Assembly: GCF_013341275.1 (NCBI RefSeq)
Contig: NZ_CP054476.1
Span: 1,067,501-1,131,500, forward strand
Length of the DNA stretch: 64,000 nucleotides
Reading direction: 5' to 3'
From: Methyloligella sp. GL2
GTDB taxonomy: Bacteria; Pseudomonadota; Alphaproteobacteria; Rhizobiales; Methyloligellaceae
Made by a program: the position numbers and the translations under genes. Each line of letters begins with the position of its first letter. Position 1 is the stretch's first letter. Positions 62,963-64,000 of the stretch are shown piece by piece. The notes beneath the pieces were generated by a model. It was not told where the DNA came from. It did not search any database and saw only the letters and a program-made list of their open reading frames with translations.

Positions 62963-64000
62963 TGGCAAGTGCGTTGCGTCGAGTATCGGCCGATCGGGCC
63001 GCCACGCCTCCTGAGGACGCGCCGCGTCCGATCCGGGTTCTCGTGGTCGAGGATTCCCATCTGATCGCCTGGCTTCTGCGGCGGTGGATCGAGGAGGAGC
63101 CCGGGCTGGAGCTCGCCGGTGCCGCCAAGAATGGCGAGGAAGCGCCTGCGCTTGCCGCGAAGACGCGGCCCGACGTGGTGCTGCTGGATATCGAGATGCC
63201 AGTGATGGACGGGCTTCAGGCATTGCCCCTGATCCTCGATGCCTGTCCTTCGGCGCGGGTGCTGATGGTTTCGGCGCTAACTCAGCGCAATGCGCAGATG
63301 ACCTTCGAAGCGCTTTCGCGCGGCGCAGCGGATTATCTCGCCAAACCGGAGCCGGCCAATGGCGGCTCGTCCTCGCCGCGTTTCCGCGACGAGCTGGTGG
63401 CCAAGATCAAGGCGGTGGCGCAGAGCACGGTGCGCAGCTCGCAGCGTTTCGGCGATGCCAGCCGTCTCGGGCCGGACGGCTCGATCGCGCAGCTTCGCCC
63501 GTTTTCCATGGTGGTGCCGCGGCTGGTGACGATCGGCAGCTCGACGGGCGGGCCGAACGCGCTAACCAATCTTCTGACGCCGCTACGCAATGCGCTGCAC
63601 CGGGTGCCGGTGCTGATCACCCAGCATATGCCCTCGGTTTTCACCGCCGCGCTGGCCGAGCGCATTCAAGAGGTGACGGGCCTTCCGGCGAAGGAAGGCG
63701 AGGATGGCGAGGCGCTCCGGCCGGGGCATATCTATCTGGCGCCGGGCGAGCGGCATATGGTGCTCGCGCCGGGCGACAAGCCGACGATCTCGATTAACGA
63801 CGCGCCGCCGCTGAATTTCCACCGGCCGTCGGTGGATCTTTTGTTCGAGAGCGCCGCCGGCGTGTACGGCGCAGGCGTCCTGGCCGTGGTGCTGACCGGC
63901 ATGGGCTCGGACGGCACGTCCGGCGCTAAGGCCATCGTGGAGAAGGGCGGCAATGTGCTGGTGCAGGATAAATGCTCCAGCGTGGTCTGGGGCATGCCGG
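62962..64000 (+). CDS. cheB: Chemotaxis methylesterase CheB, N-terminal part (runs off the window)
   Basis: Starts at GTG 62962, overlapping the cheY stop by one base, and stays open to the window edge. The receiver domain (IRVLVVEDSHLIAWLL, phospho-Asp in VLLDIEMPVMDG) is followed by the methylesterase with Ser in TIGSSTGGPN, His in ITQHMPSVF and Asp in TGMGSDGTSG. It removes methyl groups from chemoreceptors. The last visible segment is SSVVWGMP, ~20-30 residues short of the usual end. Confidence 0.9.
   Translation, partial: MASALRRVSADRAATPPEDAPRPIRVLVVEDSHLIAWLLRRWIEEEPGLELAGAAKNGEEAPALAAKTRPDVVLLDIEMPVMDGLQALPLILDACPSARVLMVSALTQRNAQMTFEALSRGAADYLAKPEPANGGSSSPRFRDELVAKIKAVAQSTVRSSQRFGDASRLGPDGSIAQLRPFSMVVPRLVTIGSSTGGPNALTNLLTPLRNALHRVPVLITQHMPSVFTAALAERIQEVTGLPAKEGEDGEALRPGHIYLAPGERHMVLAPGDKPTISINDAPPLNFHRPSVDLLFESAAGVYGAGVLAVVLTGMGSDGTSGAKAIVEKGGNVLVQDKCSSVVWGMP

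Noticed and set aside
63084..63797. Plus-strand open frame of 237 codons near the window end
   Set aside because: It overlaps the receiver and esterase motifs of cheB, which is read from the GTG at 62962 in another frame.

Overview
The window is GC-rich, densely coded chromosomal DNA of an alphaproteobacterium, most likely of the order Hyphomicrobiales. The evidence is a heat-shock sigma factor with an RpoH box, an EipA-type (DUF1134) envelope protein, a ChpT phosphotransferase of the CtrA pathway, and alphaproteobacterial gene content in general. The only RNA gene seen is one tRNA-Glu, and there are no insertion sequences, prophage genes or CRISPR arrays. The window begins inside a CorA-type transporter gene and ends inside cheB.

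Layout. 0-9 kb holds housekeeping genes: corA tail, a small secreted repeat protein, a Kef-type antiporter, an alpha/beta hydrolase, rpoH with a histone H1-like N-terminal extension, an rluD-type pseudouridine synthase, a small membrane protein, a GH15 hydrolase and tRNA-Glu(CTC). 9-12.6 kb holds a probable two-component flavin monooxygenase (acyl-CoA-dehydrogenase fold plus flavin reductase), a dihydroxyacetophenone-dioxygenase-like cupin and an AraC regulator. 12.6-20.6 kb is an amine-catabolism-like cluster: XRE-cupin regulator, dimethylglycine/sarcosine dehydrogenase-like protein, aldehyde dehydrogenase, a 52-residue membrane peptide, an NCS1 permease and a second FAD amine oxidase.

20.6-39.8 kb reads as a diol/alcohol-to-acetyl-CoA block. 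It contains aceE-aceF-lpdA, lutABC with a divergent GntR regulator, a sigma-54 activator, two tandem PQQ alcohol dehydrogenases preceded by a Rieske protein, an AldA-type lactaldehyde dehydrogenase and an outer-membrane channel. Two close matches to the sigma-54 consensus (GG-N10-GC) lie upstream of the Rieske-ADH-ADH and channel-aldA units, with GTGTCAC-type repeats further upstream. The two dehydrogenases differ at the residue that separates calcium from lanthanide enzymes: Asp in the first, Ala in the second. Both lack the vicinal cysteine pair usual in this family. I regard this as the most interesting system in the window.

40-50 kb is a guanidine-assimilation operon. A clear guanidine-I (ykkC) riboswitch leads into an ABC transporter, two DUF1989 proteins, a urea/guanidine carboxylase and allophanate hydrolase. 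50-58.5 kb holds a class III aminotransferase, a DUF4396 membrane protein, YidB-like and GlsB-like proteins, an OmpA-domain protein with a long Lys/Pro repeat region, a coiled-coil membrane protein, EipA and CysQ. 58.6-64 kb holds chpT followed by a tightly coupled cheA(REC)-cheW-cheY-cheB operon.
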